Below the pieces are notes generated by a model. The model was not told the origin of the DNA. It saw only the letters and a list, made by a program, of their open reading frames with translations, and searched no databases. Both the position numbers and the translations under genes were made by a program. Source: a virus. Taken from it: a stretch of DNA of 52,778 nucleotides. The stretch lies in the IMG/VR virus record IMGVR_UViG_3300035158_000865, positions 1 to 52,778 of that record; one strand, 5' to 3'. Shown in pieces: positions 1-8,001 of this stretch; position 1 is the first letter of the stretch; the number at the start of each line of letters is the position of its first letter.

Positions 1-12
1 ATAAATATCCAT
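1..12 (-). CDS. start of a gene that runs off the left edge
   Basis: Only the first four codons (Met-Asp-Ile-Tyr) lie in the window. The start is supported by a GAGGAG ribosome site about ten bases upstream, in the short gap after the kelch-like gene. It continues the minus-strand tail-fibre operon. Nothing can be said about function. Confidence 0.45.
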
Positions 13-35
13 TTGTTAATTGCTCCTCTATAATT

Positions 36-623
36 TTAGTATATTGGATAGGCTGCAAAGCCCTTAAAGTATGTTTCTCCATCTGTATATTTCTCTGTGG
101 TTCCAAGGTCTGGACCATTCCTTCCACCTGCAGTTATACCTGAATCTGAAGTCAGAGAGAATGCTGATAAGTATCTTCTCACTGTTCCCATGCTTGTTCT
201 AGAAGTCCAACTATTACCAGAATCAGAGTATCTCTCTGTGGTTCCAAGGTCTGAACCATTACTTCCACCTGCAGTTATACCTGAATCTGAGGTTAGGGAG
301 AATGCTGATAATAAATATCTCACTGTTCCCATGCTTGTTCTGGAAGTCCAACTATTACCACCGTCAATATGACCTAACAAACTTGTTAGATCAAGTCTTC
401 CTTCCATTGGAGGTGAACCAGGAAAGAAGTCATCTGGATGAGATACCACATCACCAACAAACTCGTCTCCAAAGTTAGATTGGTAATATCTTGTATCATT
501 CTCTTTTTTATAATTTAAAAGTGATTGTATATAATCCTTCATAGCATCTCCAATTAGAGGTGCTATAAGTTCTGTTCCTTTTCTTGTAAGTTCTCCTTTT
601 AAATCAATACCATAAAAATCCAT
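36..623 (-). CDS. small tail adhesin with two kelch-like repeats
   Basis: 195 aa. The first 90 residues are non-repetitive. Residues about 90-185 hold two near-identical 47-residue units, each with the core SLTSDSGITAGG followed by GTTERY. This is the look of the kelch-like/galactose-oxidase-like repeats common in phage receptor-binding and tail-fibre tip proteins, which build beta-propeller-type blades. Two units are too few for a full propeller, so trimerisation or partnering is likely. It is the promoter-distal member of the fibre locus and its neighbours are all fibre-like. Receptor recognition is inferred from repeat type and position. Confidence 0.6.
   Translation of the reverse strand: MDFYGIDLKGELTRKGTELIAPLIGDAMKDYIQSLLNYKKENDTRYYQSNFGDEFVGDVVSHPDDFFPGSPPMEGRLDLTSLLGHIDGGNSWTSRTSMGTVRYLLSAFSLTSDSGITAGGSNGSDLGTTERYSDSGNSWTSRTSMGTVRRYLSAFSLTSDSGITAGGRNGPDLGTTEKYTDGETYFKGFAAYPIY
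91..372 (-). repeat. two tandem 141-bp repeats in the kelch-like gene
   Basis: A 141-bp unit (91-231) recurs at 232-372 with few changes and encodes the two 47-aa kelch-like units. The high DNA identity suggests recent duplication or gene conversion. The differences include Ser/Arg and Ser/Pro changes in the loop after AGG. Confidence 0.8.
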
Positions 624-636
624 AGTTATAAACTCC

Positions 637-1272
637 TTAACCGGCTACTGTTATTTTTAAATTCACTGTATTTACTGGCATATAAACTTCTAATGTATTA
701 TTATCTATCAATTTTACTTTTTTAGGGACTATACTTTCGTTATTACTATTATTAAAACAACTCCATGAAATTCCGCTTGTACCTAAACTATGTGTTACTG
801 TGCTTACATAATCATCTCCACTAGGTGACCATGAATTAACTACTGTGGTATAACCACCACCAGTACCCACTTCTTTCCATTCATTTGCATCTCTATAATA
901 TAAAATCTCTTCATCTTCAGCATAAACAACTAAACCTTCAATACCTGTAGGCGCTGCAGAAAGTGTTGAGTAACTTCTTATACCATATCCACCACCAACA
1001 CTTAGCTCTTTCCATTCTCCACTATCTGCATAATATAATTTTTCTTCATCTTCAGCATAAACAACTCTGCCTTCATCACCAGAAGTATAGGTTGGTAGTG
1101 TGGATAATATTGTAGCACCAGCACTTGACCATCCAAATGCTGTACCTACATACATTGTATCTGTATCCTCATCATATAATATTCTACCTTCATCAACTGC
1201 TTGCCATGTAGGTAGTCCAGATACTCTTTGAATCTTTAATTTACCACGCATATCAACATTATGGAATTTCAT
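637..1272 (-). CDS. repeat-containing tail-fibre protein
   Basis: 211 aa. Three repeats of about 35-40 residues with a core like EGRVVYAEDEEKLYY and a following W-KE motif occupy residues 15-140. They resemble the short beta units (DEG-V-Y-D-D--L-Y-----W) of phage fibre shafts. The C-terminal about 70 residues resemble the C-terminal domain of the 1508-aa protein upstream (a HSLGT/HNLST core, then V-P-KV and a final beta strand), so both probably share a fibre-end domain. It has its own long leader and a possible late promoter. Confidence 0.6.
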   Translation of the reverse strand: MKFHNVDMRGKLKIQRVSGLPTWQAVDEGRILYDEDTDTMYVGTAFGWSSAGATILSTLPTYTSGDEGRVVYAEDEEKLYYADSGEWKELSVGGGYGIRSYSTLSAAPTGIEGLVVYAEDEEILYYRDANEWKEVGTGGGYTTVVNSWSPSGDDYVSTVTHSLGTSGISWSCFNNSNNESIVPKKVKLIDNNTLEVYMPVNTVNLKITVAG

Positions 1273-1405
1273 TTTTTCATAACCCCTTTAGATTTTTACT
1301 TGTTTTGGAGTCCTCAGTCTGTGCTTATGGTTCAAAAGAGGCGAGTGATAAACCATAGCCAGTGACAAGAAGTATCACTGTCAGAACCTAAGAACTATCT
1401 ACTGT
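1273..1405 (-). other. structured 5' leader
   Basis: About 130 bases without a gene lie between a possible late promoter and the start at 1272. On the minus strand the leader can form a 6-bp hairpin (CAGTGA/TCACTG) and a second 6-bp hairpin (ATGGTT/AACCAT). It is GC-richer than the surrounding spacers. I do not recognise a riboswitch class. Confidence 0.35.
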
Positions 1406-1413
1406 TATTTATA
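1406..1413 (-). promoter_or_regulatory. possible T4-type late promoter (TATAAATA)
   Basis: An exact TATAAATA octamer on the minus strand sits just after the terminator of the 1508-aa gene and upstream of the next gene. In DNA this AT-rich the octamer is expected by chance several times, so only its placement supports it. Confidence 0.3.
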
Positions 1414-1414
1414 T

Positions 1415-1451
1415 AAAAAAGGCCATCCATAAAAATTATATGGATGGCCTT
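1415..1451 (-). terminator. rho-independent terminator after the large fibre gene
   Basis: A perfect 12-bp stem (1419-1430 with 1440-1451) with a 9-base loop is followed on the minus strand by six T residues (1420-1415). It lies 16 bases after the stop codon of the 1508-aa gene. Confidence 0.9.
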
Positions 1452-1466
1452 ATTACATTAATACTA

Positions 1467-4400
1467 TTAGAATCCTATTATTACTACTCTTCCTGATACT
1501 TCATCCGTACCAAAATCAATATATACTTGATCATTACTATTAGCTTTTACTTGATCAGGAACAATTACTTCTGCATCTGCTCCTGTACCATTCCAACATT
1601 GTACTATAATATCATAAGTTGATAAATTATGATCAACCGTCCACGAAGTTGCTGCTGCTGTTACAGTTTCACTATGTGTAATTGTGGTTGCGTTAGCATC
1701 AACATAAGTTTTAACTGCTTGTTCTGTTGGTACTGCATTATCAGAATCACCTGCTAGTGTTCCGTCCGTAGAGAACTCACTAACTCTTGTACCAGCTGTA
1801 AATGAAAGACCACTTGCATTCCAAGTAGCTATATCAGAACCATCTGCTGATACTGTTATTGTTCCTGTACCTGTATCATCTACAAATACTCCAGAGTCAC
1901 CTTCATAGATACTATTTACAGAAAGTCCGGCCAATTCATTATCAACATAAGCTTTTACTGCTTGTTCTGTTGGAACAGCGTCATCAGAATCGCCTGCTAG
2001 TGTATCATCTGTAGAGAACTCATTTATTGATGTACCATTTGTTAGAATTAATGTACTTAGTGATAGTGCTGTACTCTTATCTGTCAACTCAGTTTCAGTA
2101 AAATACCTATTATCTAATTGACCATTATCAAGTTCTGTTTCTGTATAATATCTATCATCATGATTATGAACTGAGTCTGCATAAGCTGTATGAGTATGTC
2201 CTGGATCACTTCCACTTGTTACATTAGCTCCTTCAACTGTTGTTGCTGACATGGTTCCGACTACATTTACACCACTATTTGTTGTATTAAGTTTTTTAGA
2301 ACCATTATAATATATCTCTACTTGCTGATTAGCAACAAATCCTATTGCTGTCTTAGAGTTACCTCTCAAATAGAAAGCCTCTCCATCAGCACTGTCAATA
2401 TAATTATGGGTACCATCATGATAAAGGATAAGATCGGAATCTGAACCTAACCGTACTTCGTTATTATCATCCCAAGTAGTATTGGCAGATACAGAATCAT
2501 CCAAATCTGACCTTAAAAAACTAGTTGAATCTAAATTATCAAGTTTATCAGAATCAGCTGCTTTATCTCCAATTCCAAGATAAGTAGAATCATGGTTATG
2601 TAATGATGTTTCACCACCATCAGTCAAATTATTATATTCTGTTTGTGTCAAATGGTAATAATTTGATGAATTAAGATCAGATAAATTAGTATGGTTAACA
2701 GTAGAACCAAGTTTTACCCAATTAGAACCATTATACGTATATTGTATATCTTCATCTTCAACCCAAGTTGCCATACCTTCACTTGCTGAAGTTTCTACCC
2801 ATGTGGTTCCATCCCATTCATAGATGTTATTTTCTGTCCAACCACCAGCTGTAGAGGTTGCTATATATCTATTTCCTGTTACTTCTGATGCTGAACCTTC
2901 ATCAGTTCTATCTAACACACTATCTTGCCAATCAAGACCTTGTACTAAACCATCAACATAGGATTTTGTGGTCAAATGTCCATCAGAAGTTGGTGAAATA
3001 CCTGCTATTGTACCTGTAAATGCTCTTGTACCATCAACACGAATATATTGTGTATGATCATCATTTCCAAGGTTAGAAATTGAACTATGGTCAATTCCAC
3101 TATCTTTTACTGTTACAGCTCCACCACTTACTTCAAAGTCGCTTGTATCAAATGATGCTATACCCTTTGTGGTTGTTGTTGCATCAATATAGATACCACT
3201 ATCTAGTTGGTTAGCTGCTACTCTTTCATAGCTTGTACCATCAGGCATATCATCCAAGTTAACTTGTCCTGCACCTGAACCCCAATCAATATGACTATCT
3301 TTTACAGTGTCATTAGCATCCTGAATTGCTCCAACTTCTGAATAAGTTAAAGCATCTGCATAAGTCTTAACTGCCTTTTCTGTTGGTACTGCATTATCAG
3401 AATCATCTGCTAATGTTCCATCTGTTGAGAACTCATTAATATTTGTTCCAGAAGACATTGTAAGACCATTGGCATTCCATGTTCCAACAATATTTCCGTC
3501 TGCCGATACTGTTATTGTTCCTGTTCCAGAATCATCCACAAATACTCCAGAGTCAACTTCATAGATACTATTTACAGATAGACCAGCTAATTCATTATCT
3601 ACATAAGCCTTTACTGCTTGTTCTGTTGGTACTACTGAATCAGAATCACCTGCTAATGTATCATCTGTTGAAAATTCATCTATTGTAACACCATTGACTA
3701 ATCCTACTGCACTTAGTGCTAAGGTCAAAGAATTATTTGTTAATTCGGTCTCAGTAAAGTACATATCATCATGTGTATGTGTTGAAACTTCACCTGTAAG
3801 ACCAAGATTAGTTCTTGCGGTTGCTGCATCATCCAAGTCACTAAGATTATTAGCTTTTTGAAGATACCTATTATCACTTTCAGTCTCAGTAAAGTACATT
3901 CCATTGTGGCTATGTAGTGATGTATCACCACCACCAGTAAGTCCTGTATGTTGTGAGCTTGTTAAGTGATAATATTCGGTAGGAGTACCACCTTGGATAC
4001 CACTCAAGTTATTATGTGTAGAAGTAGAACCGAACGATACCCAACTTACATTGTTATATGTATATTGTACATCTTCATCTTCTACCCAACAAGCCATACC
4101 TTCACTTTTTATTGTAAAATTCCATGATGAACCGTCATATTCTGCTATATCATTTTCATGGCCAGCCCAATCACCTGTAGGACTTGAACCAATGATATAT
4201 CTATCACCAGCAGTTGCTCCTCCTGAAGGCGGAGAAGTAAGGTCTTTATCTAATACACTATCTTGCCAATCAAGACCTTGGACCTTACCATCAACATATT
4301 CTTTTACTGCTTGTTCTGTAGGTAAGGCATCATTAGAATTATCTCCTAAAGTTGTATCAGTAGAAAACTCATTAACCCAAGTACCATTGGCTAGTCTCAT

Positions 4401-5993
4401 ACCATTTGGACCAACTTGTGCTCTCCAAGTACCATTGGTTACAATACCAAGAATATCACTTCCTGCATCATAAAGTCCAGTAACACTAGAACCAACACCA
4501 ACACTAGGATTACTTTCCGTACCGGATATACCTGATGCTATACCATAACCATTAAACTCACCTGTTTTAACTCCGTCAGAAACAAGACCTACTCTACCAC
4601 TAGATATTCTATAAAGACCTGTATCATCGTTATCGGTAAATGCTAGACCAGGTGAACCTATAGTACCATCACCAAAATGAATACTACCTGATGTTTCTAG
4701 ATTCTCTGTTGTATCCTTCCAGTTAATATGTTCATCTGTATCATAATTTGTTAAACTATCATGGTCAATATCAGTAGTCAAATTATGTGTATTTGTTAAA
4801 CTATCATGGTCAATATCAGTGGTCAAATTATGTGTATTTGTTAAACTATCATGGTCAATTCCACTATCTTCTATTGTTACATGTCCAGATGATAAATTGA
4901 AATCACTTGATTCAAATGAAGCAACACCTTTATTAGCAGAACCTGCTCCTTCTGCTGCATCTTCTGTATCAATAGTTAGAGTATCAGAACCATCTTCATA
5001 TGTTAAGTCTATTCCCTCTCCTGCTACGAGAAGGTTATTTACTCTATCATCAACCTTTTCATCTGTATAATATTCATTTGTACCTTCAGGTATATCAGAT
5101 GTATCAACTTGTCCTGCACCTGAACCCCAATCAATATGACTATCTTTTACAGTGTCATTAGCATCCTGAATTGCTCCTGCATCTGAATAGTCTATATTAT
5201 GTGGATTACCTGTTGTGTTTCCAACGTGAGTATCAAGAGTACTACCATCTGCTGAAACATCTCTACCATCAACAGTTCCTTCCGTAGTAATGTTACCACT
5301 TGCACCATCAATTCTTGCAACTTCTGTACTGCCGGCATCAGAATATACTGCTAAATCTGCTCCATCATGTAAATTAGCCGTAGAAGTCTCACCACCAAGT
5401 AAAAAATATTGTGTATGATCATCATCTCCAAGACCTTGGAGTTGACCATGGTCCATGGTACTACCAAATCTTACCCAATTTGAACCATTATAAACATACA
5501 GAATATTTTCATCTTCAACCCAAGTTGCCATACCTTCGTTTTTAGCAGTGAAGTCCCATCCGGAACCATTATACTCGGCAATATTTCCATCTTGTCCGTT
5601 CCAGTCACCTGTGGCACTAGGAGCAACAATATATCTATCTCCTGTTGATTCACCACCTGGTGGTGCTGTCAAATCTTGGTCAATTACTGAATCTTGCCAA
5701 TCAAGTCCTTGTGCTACTGAATCTACATAAGATTTTCTTGCGGCATCGTTACTTGAGGAAGGACTTCCTAGGTTAGTTATTTTATTACCGTCAGCATTTA
5801 AATCGGAGCCTAATATTGCTCCACTATCTAAATCAACATTATCATTAAAAATAACTCCTCCACTTACTGCTGTTGAAGAAGCACTTACGGATAATGATGA
5901 TCCGTCAAATTTAAGTTTGGCGTCATCTGAATCACCAAAGGTAACTTGTTGGTTATCTTTTAGTTTCAGATCACCACTTCTAAATTTAGCCAT
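1467..5993 (-). CDS. giant modular tail-fibre protein (1508 aa)
   Basis: The largest gene in the window. Three copies of a module starting GLDWQDS lie near residues 94, 570 and 1017. Each is followed by a GDRYI---TGDW-----IAEY-G--W pattern and a WVEDE---YTYN--NWV-FGS stretch, as in DUF2793-like phage tail domains. Between them are many copies of a DDTLAGDSD-AVPTEQAVK-YVD motif and of a GSGAGQV---D-PDGT module shared with the 859-aa fibre at 8002-10581. The C-terminus (about 1440-1508) is a beta-rich HNLSTYDIIVQ domain like that of the next gene. It is probably the main long fibre shaft. The repeats suggest growth by internal duplication. Confidence 0.75.
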   Translation of the reverse strand: MAKFRSGDLKLKDNQQVTFGDSDDAKLKFDGSSLSVSASSTAVSGGVIFNDNVDLDSGAILGSDLNADGNKITNLGSPSSSNDAARKSYVDSVAQGLDWQDSVIDQDLTAPPGGESTGDRYIVAPSATGDWNGQDGNIAEYNGSGWDFTAKNEGMATWVEDENILYVYNGSNWVRFGSTMDHGQLQGLGDDDHTQYFLLGGETSTANLHDGADLAVYSDAGSTEVARIDGASGNITTEGTVDGRDVSADGSTLDTHVGNTTGNPHNIDYSDAGAIQDANDTVKDSHIDWGSGAGQVDTSDIPEGTNEYYTDEKVDDRVNNLLVAGEGIDLTYEDGSDTLTIDTEDAAEGAGSANKGVASFESSDFNLSSGHVTIEDSGIDHDSLTNTHNLTTDIDHDSLTNTHNLTTDIDHDSLTNYDTDEHINWKDTTENLETSGSIHFGDGTIGSPGLAFTDNDDTGLYRISSGRVGLVSDGVKTGEFNGYGIASGISGTESNPSVGVGSSVTGLYDAGSDILGIVTNGTWRAQVGPNGMRLANGTWVNEFSTDTTLGDNSNDALPTEQAVKEYVDGKVQGLDWQDSVLDKDLTSPPSGGATAGDRYIIGSSPTGDWAGHENDIAEYDGSSWNFTIKSEGMACWVEDEDVQYTYNNVSWVSFGSTSTHNNLSGIQGGTPTEYYHLTSSQHTGLTGGGDTSLHSHNGMYFTETESDNRYLQKANNLSDLDDAATARTNLGLTGEVSTHTHDDMYFTETELTNNSLTLALSAVGLVNGVTIDEFSTDDTLAGDSDSVVPTEQAVKAYVDNELAGLSVNSIYEVDSGVFVDDSGTGTITVSADGNIVGTWNANGLTMSSGTNINEFSTDGTLADDSDNAVPTEKAVKTYADALTYSEVGAIQDANDTVKDSHIDWGSGAGQVNLDDMPDGTSYERVAANQLDSGIYIDATTTTKGIASFDTSDFEVSGGAVTVKDSGIDHSSISNLGNDDHTQYIRVDGTRAFTGTIAGISPTSDGHLTTKSYVDGLVQGLDWQDSVLDRTDEGSASEVTGNRYIATSTAGGWTENNIYEWDGTTWVETSASEGMATWVEDEDIQYTYNGSNWVKLGSTVNHTNLSDLNSSNYYHLTQTEYNNLTDGGETSLHNHDSTYLGIGDKAADSDKLDNLDSTSFLRSDLDDSVSANTTWDDNNEVRLGSDSDLILYHDGTHNYIDSADGEAFYLRGNSKTAIGFVANQQVEIYYNGSKKLNTTNSGVNVVGTMSATTVEGANVTSGSDPGHTHTAYADSVHNHDDRYYTETELDNGQLDNRYFTETELTDKSTALSLSTLILTNGTSINEFSTDDTLAGDSDDAVPTEQAVKAYVDNELAGLSVNSIYEGDSGVFVDDTGTGTITVSADGSDIATWNASGLSFTAGTRVSEFSTDGTLAGDSDNAVPTEQAVKTYVDANATTITHSETVTAAATSWTVDHNLSTYDIIVQCWNGTGADAEVIVPDQVKANSNDQVYIDFGTDEVSGRVVIIGF
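4747..4859 (-). repeat. 45-bp tandem repeat inside the large fibre gene
   Basis: About 2.5 copies of a 45-bp unit, nearly identical at DNA level, encode a repeated 15-residue peptide (DIDHDSLTNTHNLTT). It is a probable slippage or recombination site that could change fibre length. Confidence 0.85.
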
Positions 5994-6021
5994 ATCTTTA
6001 CCTCCATCTAGATACTAGACC

Positions 6022-6045
6022 GCCTATCCGCATGTACGGATAGGC
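6022..6045 (-). other. GC-rich hairpin in the leader of the large fibre gene
   Basis: A perfect 9-bp stem (6022-6030 with 6037-6045) and 6-base loop lie in the 84-base spacer before the 1508-aa gene, about 20 bases ahead of its GGAGG ribosome site. No T-run follows, so it is not a standard terminator. It could be an RNA-processing or stability element. Confidence 0.5.
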
Positions 6046-6077
6046 CGAGTCAAGATCGCTATTTCCTTATTTTATTT

Positions 6078-7028
6078 TTAATCGTGTTCTGCTCTCCATT
6101 CTAATACATAGTTACCTGAATCCATTTCACCAGAAAATGTCATGGTGAATCCACTAGCATCTTTAGATGAGATTATATAACTATATATTGAAGGAGGAGA
6201 ATCACTTGTGTTTGTCAAAGTACCAACTAATGTATAATTAGCATCTGAAAATGCTGTACCAAAAGTAACCGATACATCTGAATCATTTAGACTCAATGAC
6301 TCCCTACCTTTCCTTACATTAGAAGGATTAACAGTGTTATTATCTACGTATTCTTTTATTGCATATTCAGTTACACATGCAGCAGTGCTAGCTGAAGAAA
6401 GAGTGGTGTCATTAGATATTTCTGAAATAGGGTCACCACTTTGTAATATCAGGTTGCCAACTATCTCTACATCTTGACCTGAATTACCAAGATTAAGTTT
6501 ACCTGATGTTCCAGCTCTTACAGTTATATCTTGACCTGAATCACTTTGAATTAGTATATTACCACCATCTTCTTGTAGTAATTCAGTATTGTTTACCCAT
6601 AATGAACCTGCACCAGTATGAACTTCTTCAGCCCATAAATGAGCTAGTCTTTGTCCAGATGCTCCAATGCTATGTACTGAAACATTACCCGAACCACCTG
6701 TCATATCAGGTAGGATGTCAGACTTAATATCAAGTCCACTACTATCCCACCTTGCAACTTCACTACCGTCAACTTCTACTGCTATATAACCTGAACCAGT
6801 ATCAACAACTTCAACTTTTGAATCGCCTTCAGTTATCTTATCTGCTCCACCTGTAACTGTTGAATCTACATAATCTTTTGTAGCTAAATGGTTGTTTAAA
6901 GTAGGTGTGGAACCACTCACAGGCTGAGAATATGAACCATTCTGAAAATGTCCTGAACCCCAGCGTTTGCTAAGTGTACCAATCCCACCTTCACCATTAA
7001 CTCTAGGGACGATACTTCTTGTTGACAT
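6078..7028 (-). CDS. tail-fibre/adhesin protein
   Basis: 316 aa. The N-terminus (RSIVPRVNGEGGIGT--KRWG) matches that of the 86-aa protein upstream (RNFVPRNDTEGEIGTATKRW), a short fold often seen at the start of phage fibre proteins. An HLATKDYVD motif follows, then beta-rich repeats with an S--CVTEYAIKEYVD segment. The C-terminal about 80 residues look like a compact beta domain ending YVLEWRAEHD. It lies in the fibre operon, 22 bases after the 86-aa gene. Receptor binding is inferred from context. Confidence 0.6.
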   Translation of the reverse strand: MSTRSIVPRVNGEGGIGTLSKRWGSGHFQNGSYSQPVSGSTPTLNNHLATKDYVDSTVTGGADKITEGDSKVEVVDTGSGYIAVEVDGSEVARWDSSGLDIKSDILPDMTGGSGNVSVHSIGASGQRLAHLWAEEVHTGAGSLWVNNTELLQEDGGNILIQSDSGQDITVRAGTSGKLNLGNSGQDVEIVGNLILQSGDPISEISNDTTLSSASTAACVTEYAIKEYVDNNTVNPSNVRKGRESLSLNDSDVSVTFGTAFSDANYTLVGTLTNTSDSPPSIYSYIISSKDASGFTMTFSGEMDSGNYVLEWRAEHD

Positions 7029-7049
7029 TTATTTTCCTCCCAACCTGTA

Positions 7050-7310
7050 TTAAGTTAATTCTACTTTTACTTGATCTCCAGAACCTCTCCTGAAAATTAT
7101 GTATACTTTATTGCTATCGTTAGTATCTATCCACATAGCCAACTTGTTATCTGTATCTAATGTTGGTTCTGAATCCTGTGAATATACTATAATAGTCAAT
7201 TCACCACCTACATTCATGTCACCACTAAAATTACCTTTTTTCCATCTTTTAGTTGCTGTACCAATTTCACCTTCGGTATCATTTCTTGGTACAAAGTTTC
7301 TTGTAGGCAT
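7050..7310 (-). CDS. short fibre-related protein
   Basis: 86 aa. The first 25 residues duplicate the N-terminal domain of the 316-aa fibre downstream. The rest is a small beta domain (DTDNKLAMWIDTNDSNKVYI) like a fibre-tip or trimerisation unit. It may be a truncated paralog or a separate short fibre. Good ribosome site and tight spacing on both sides support expression. Confidence 0.55.
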   Translation of the reverse strand: MPTRNFVPRNDTEGEIGTATKRWKKGNFSGDMNVGGELTIIVYSQDSEPTLDTDNKLAMWIDTNDSNKVYIIFRRGSGDQVKVELT

Positions 7311-7322
7311 ATTTTATCTCCT

Positions 7323-7934
7323 TTATACAAATGATCCGCCATTTACTCTTTCTAATTTAGGCATCACATTACCGTCGTCATCAATTTCAAAATCAGCGTC
7401 TATTTCACCATCTTCAGTTAATGTTATCTCGTCTGGATTATTAACCAAGTCAATGTCAAATATAAATTTAGAGCCACTAAATGGCATAAGATTATCATCT
7501 TCATCGGTCTCAAATAAATCTGCTTCTAATGATAATTCATCTACATAATTTTTTGTTGCAGCATCAAATGATCCGGAGGGTGTATTCAAATTGGTTAAAT
7601 TATATCCACCCATTGATTGATTAGCTTCAAAATCTCTAGAACCATCCTTCAATATAGCACCACTCGTTTCCTCTGTTACAAGGTTATCTACATAATCTTT
7701 ATTTGTTAAATGATCACTAGCGGTGGGTGCTACTGAGGATAAAATGTTTCCATCGTTATATTGTAGGTTATTATTAGATAATAAGTTCCAGCTAGTAGAT
7801 AAAAGAGACTTACCAAGACCGTTGCCAACATAGAGGCGCTTTGTATCTGTAGTAAATGCCATTTCACCTAAACTAAGTGAGCCGGCATCTAATTGTGACT
7901 GCGTACCTCTTTTTATCTTTATTATTTGGGCCAT
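7323..7934 (-). CDS. tail fibre with Mtd-N-like N-terminus
   Basis: 203 aa. Residues 4-40 follow the pattern KIKRGT-------LSLGEMAFTTDTKRLYVGNG, typical of the N-terminal virion-attachment domain of major-tropism-determinant and similar fibres. A DHLTNKDYVDNLV motif and a short beta region follow. The protein ends VNGGSFV, close to the C-terminal tags of its neighbours. No reverse transcriptase or template repeat was found here, so the Mtd-like start does not imply a diversity-generating element. Confidence 0.6.
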   Translation of the reverse strand: MAQIIKIKRGTQSQLDAGSLSLGEMAFTTDTKRLYVGNGLGKSLLSTSWNLLSNNNLQYNDGNILSSVAPTASDHLTNKDYVDNLVTEETSGAILKDGSRDFEANQSMGGYNLTNLNTPSGSFDAATKNYVDELSLEADLFETDEDDNLMPFSGSKFIFDIDLVNNPDEITLTEDGEIDADFEIDDDGNVMPKLERVNGGSFV

Positions 7935-7952
7935 AATTAGTTTCTCCTGGAA

Positions 7953-7983
7953 AAGGTACTCCCCTACAATAGAGGAGTACCTT
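7953..7983 (-). terminator. terminator after the 859-aa fibre gene
   Basis: A 10-bp perfect stem (7953-7962 with 7974-7983) and 11-base loop are followed on the minus strand by TTTT. It lies between the 859-aa gene and the next fibre gene. Confidence 0.75.
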
Positions 7984-8001
7984 ATTTCTAGAATTTACTT
8001 A

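Noticed and set aside
1467-5993. CRISPR-like appearance of regularly repeated segments
   Set aside because: The repeats are in-frame protein modules of unequal spacing with no palindromes.
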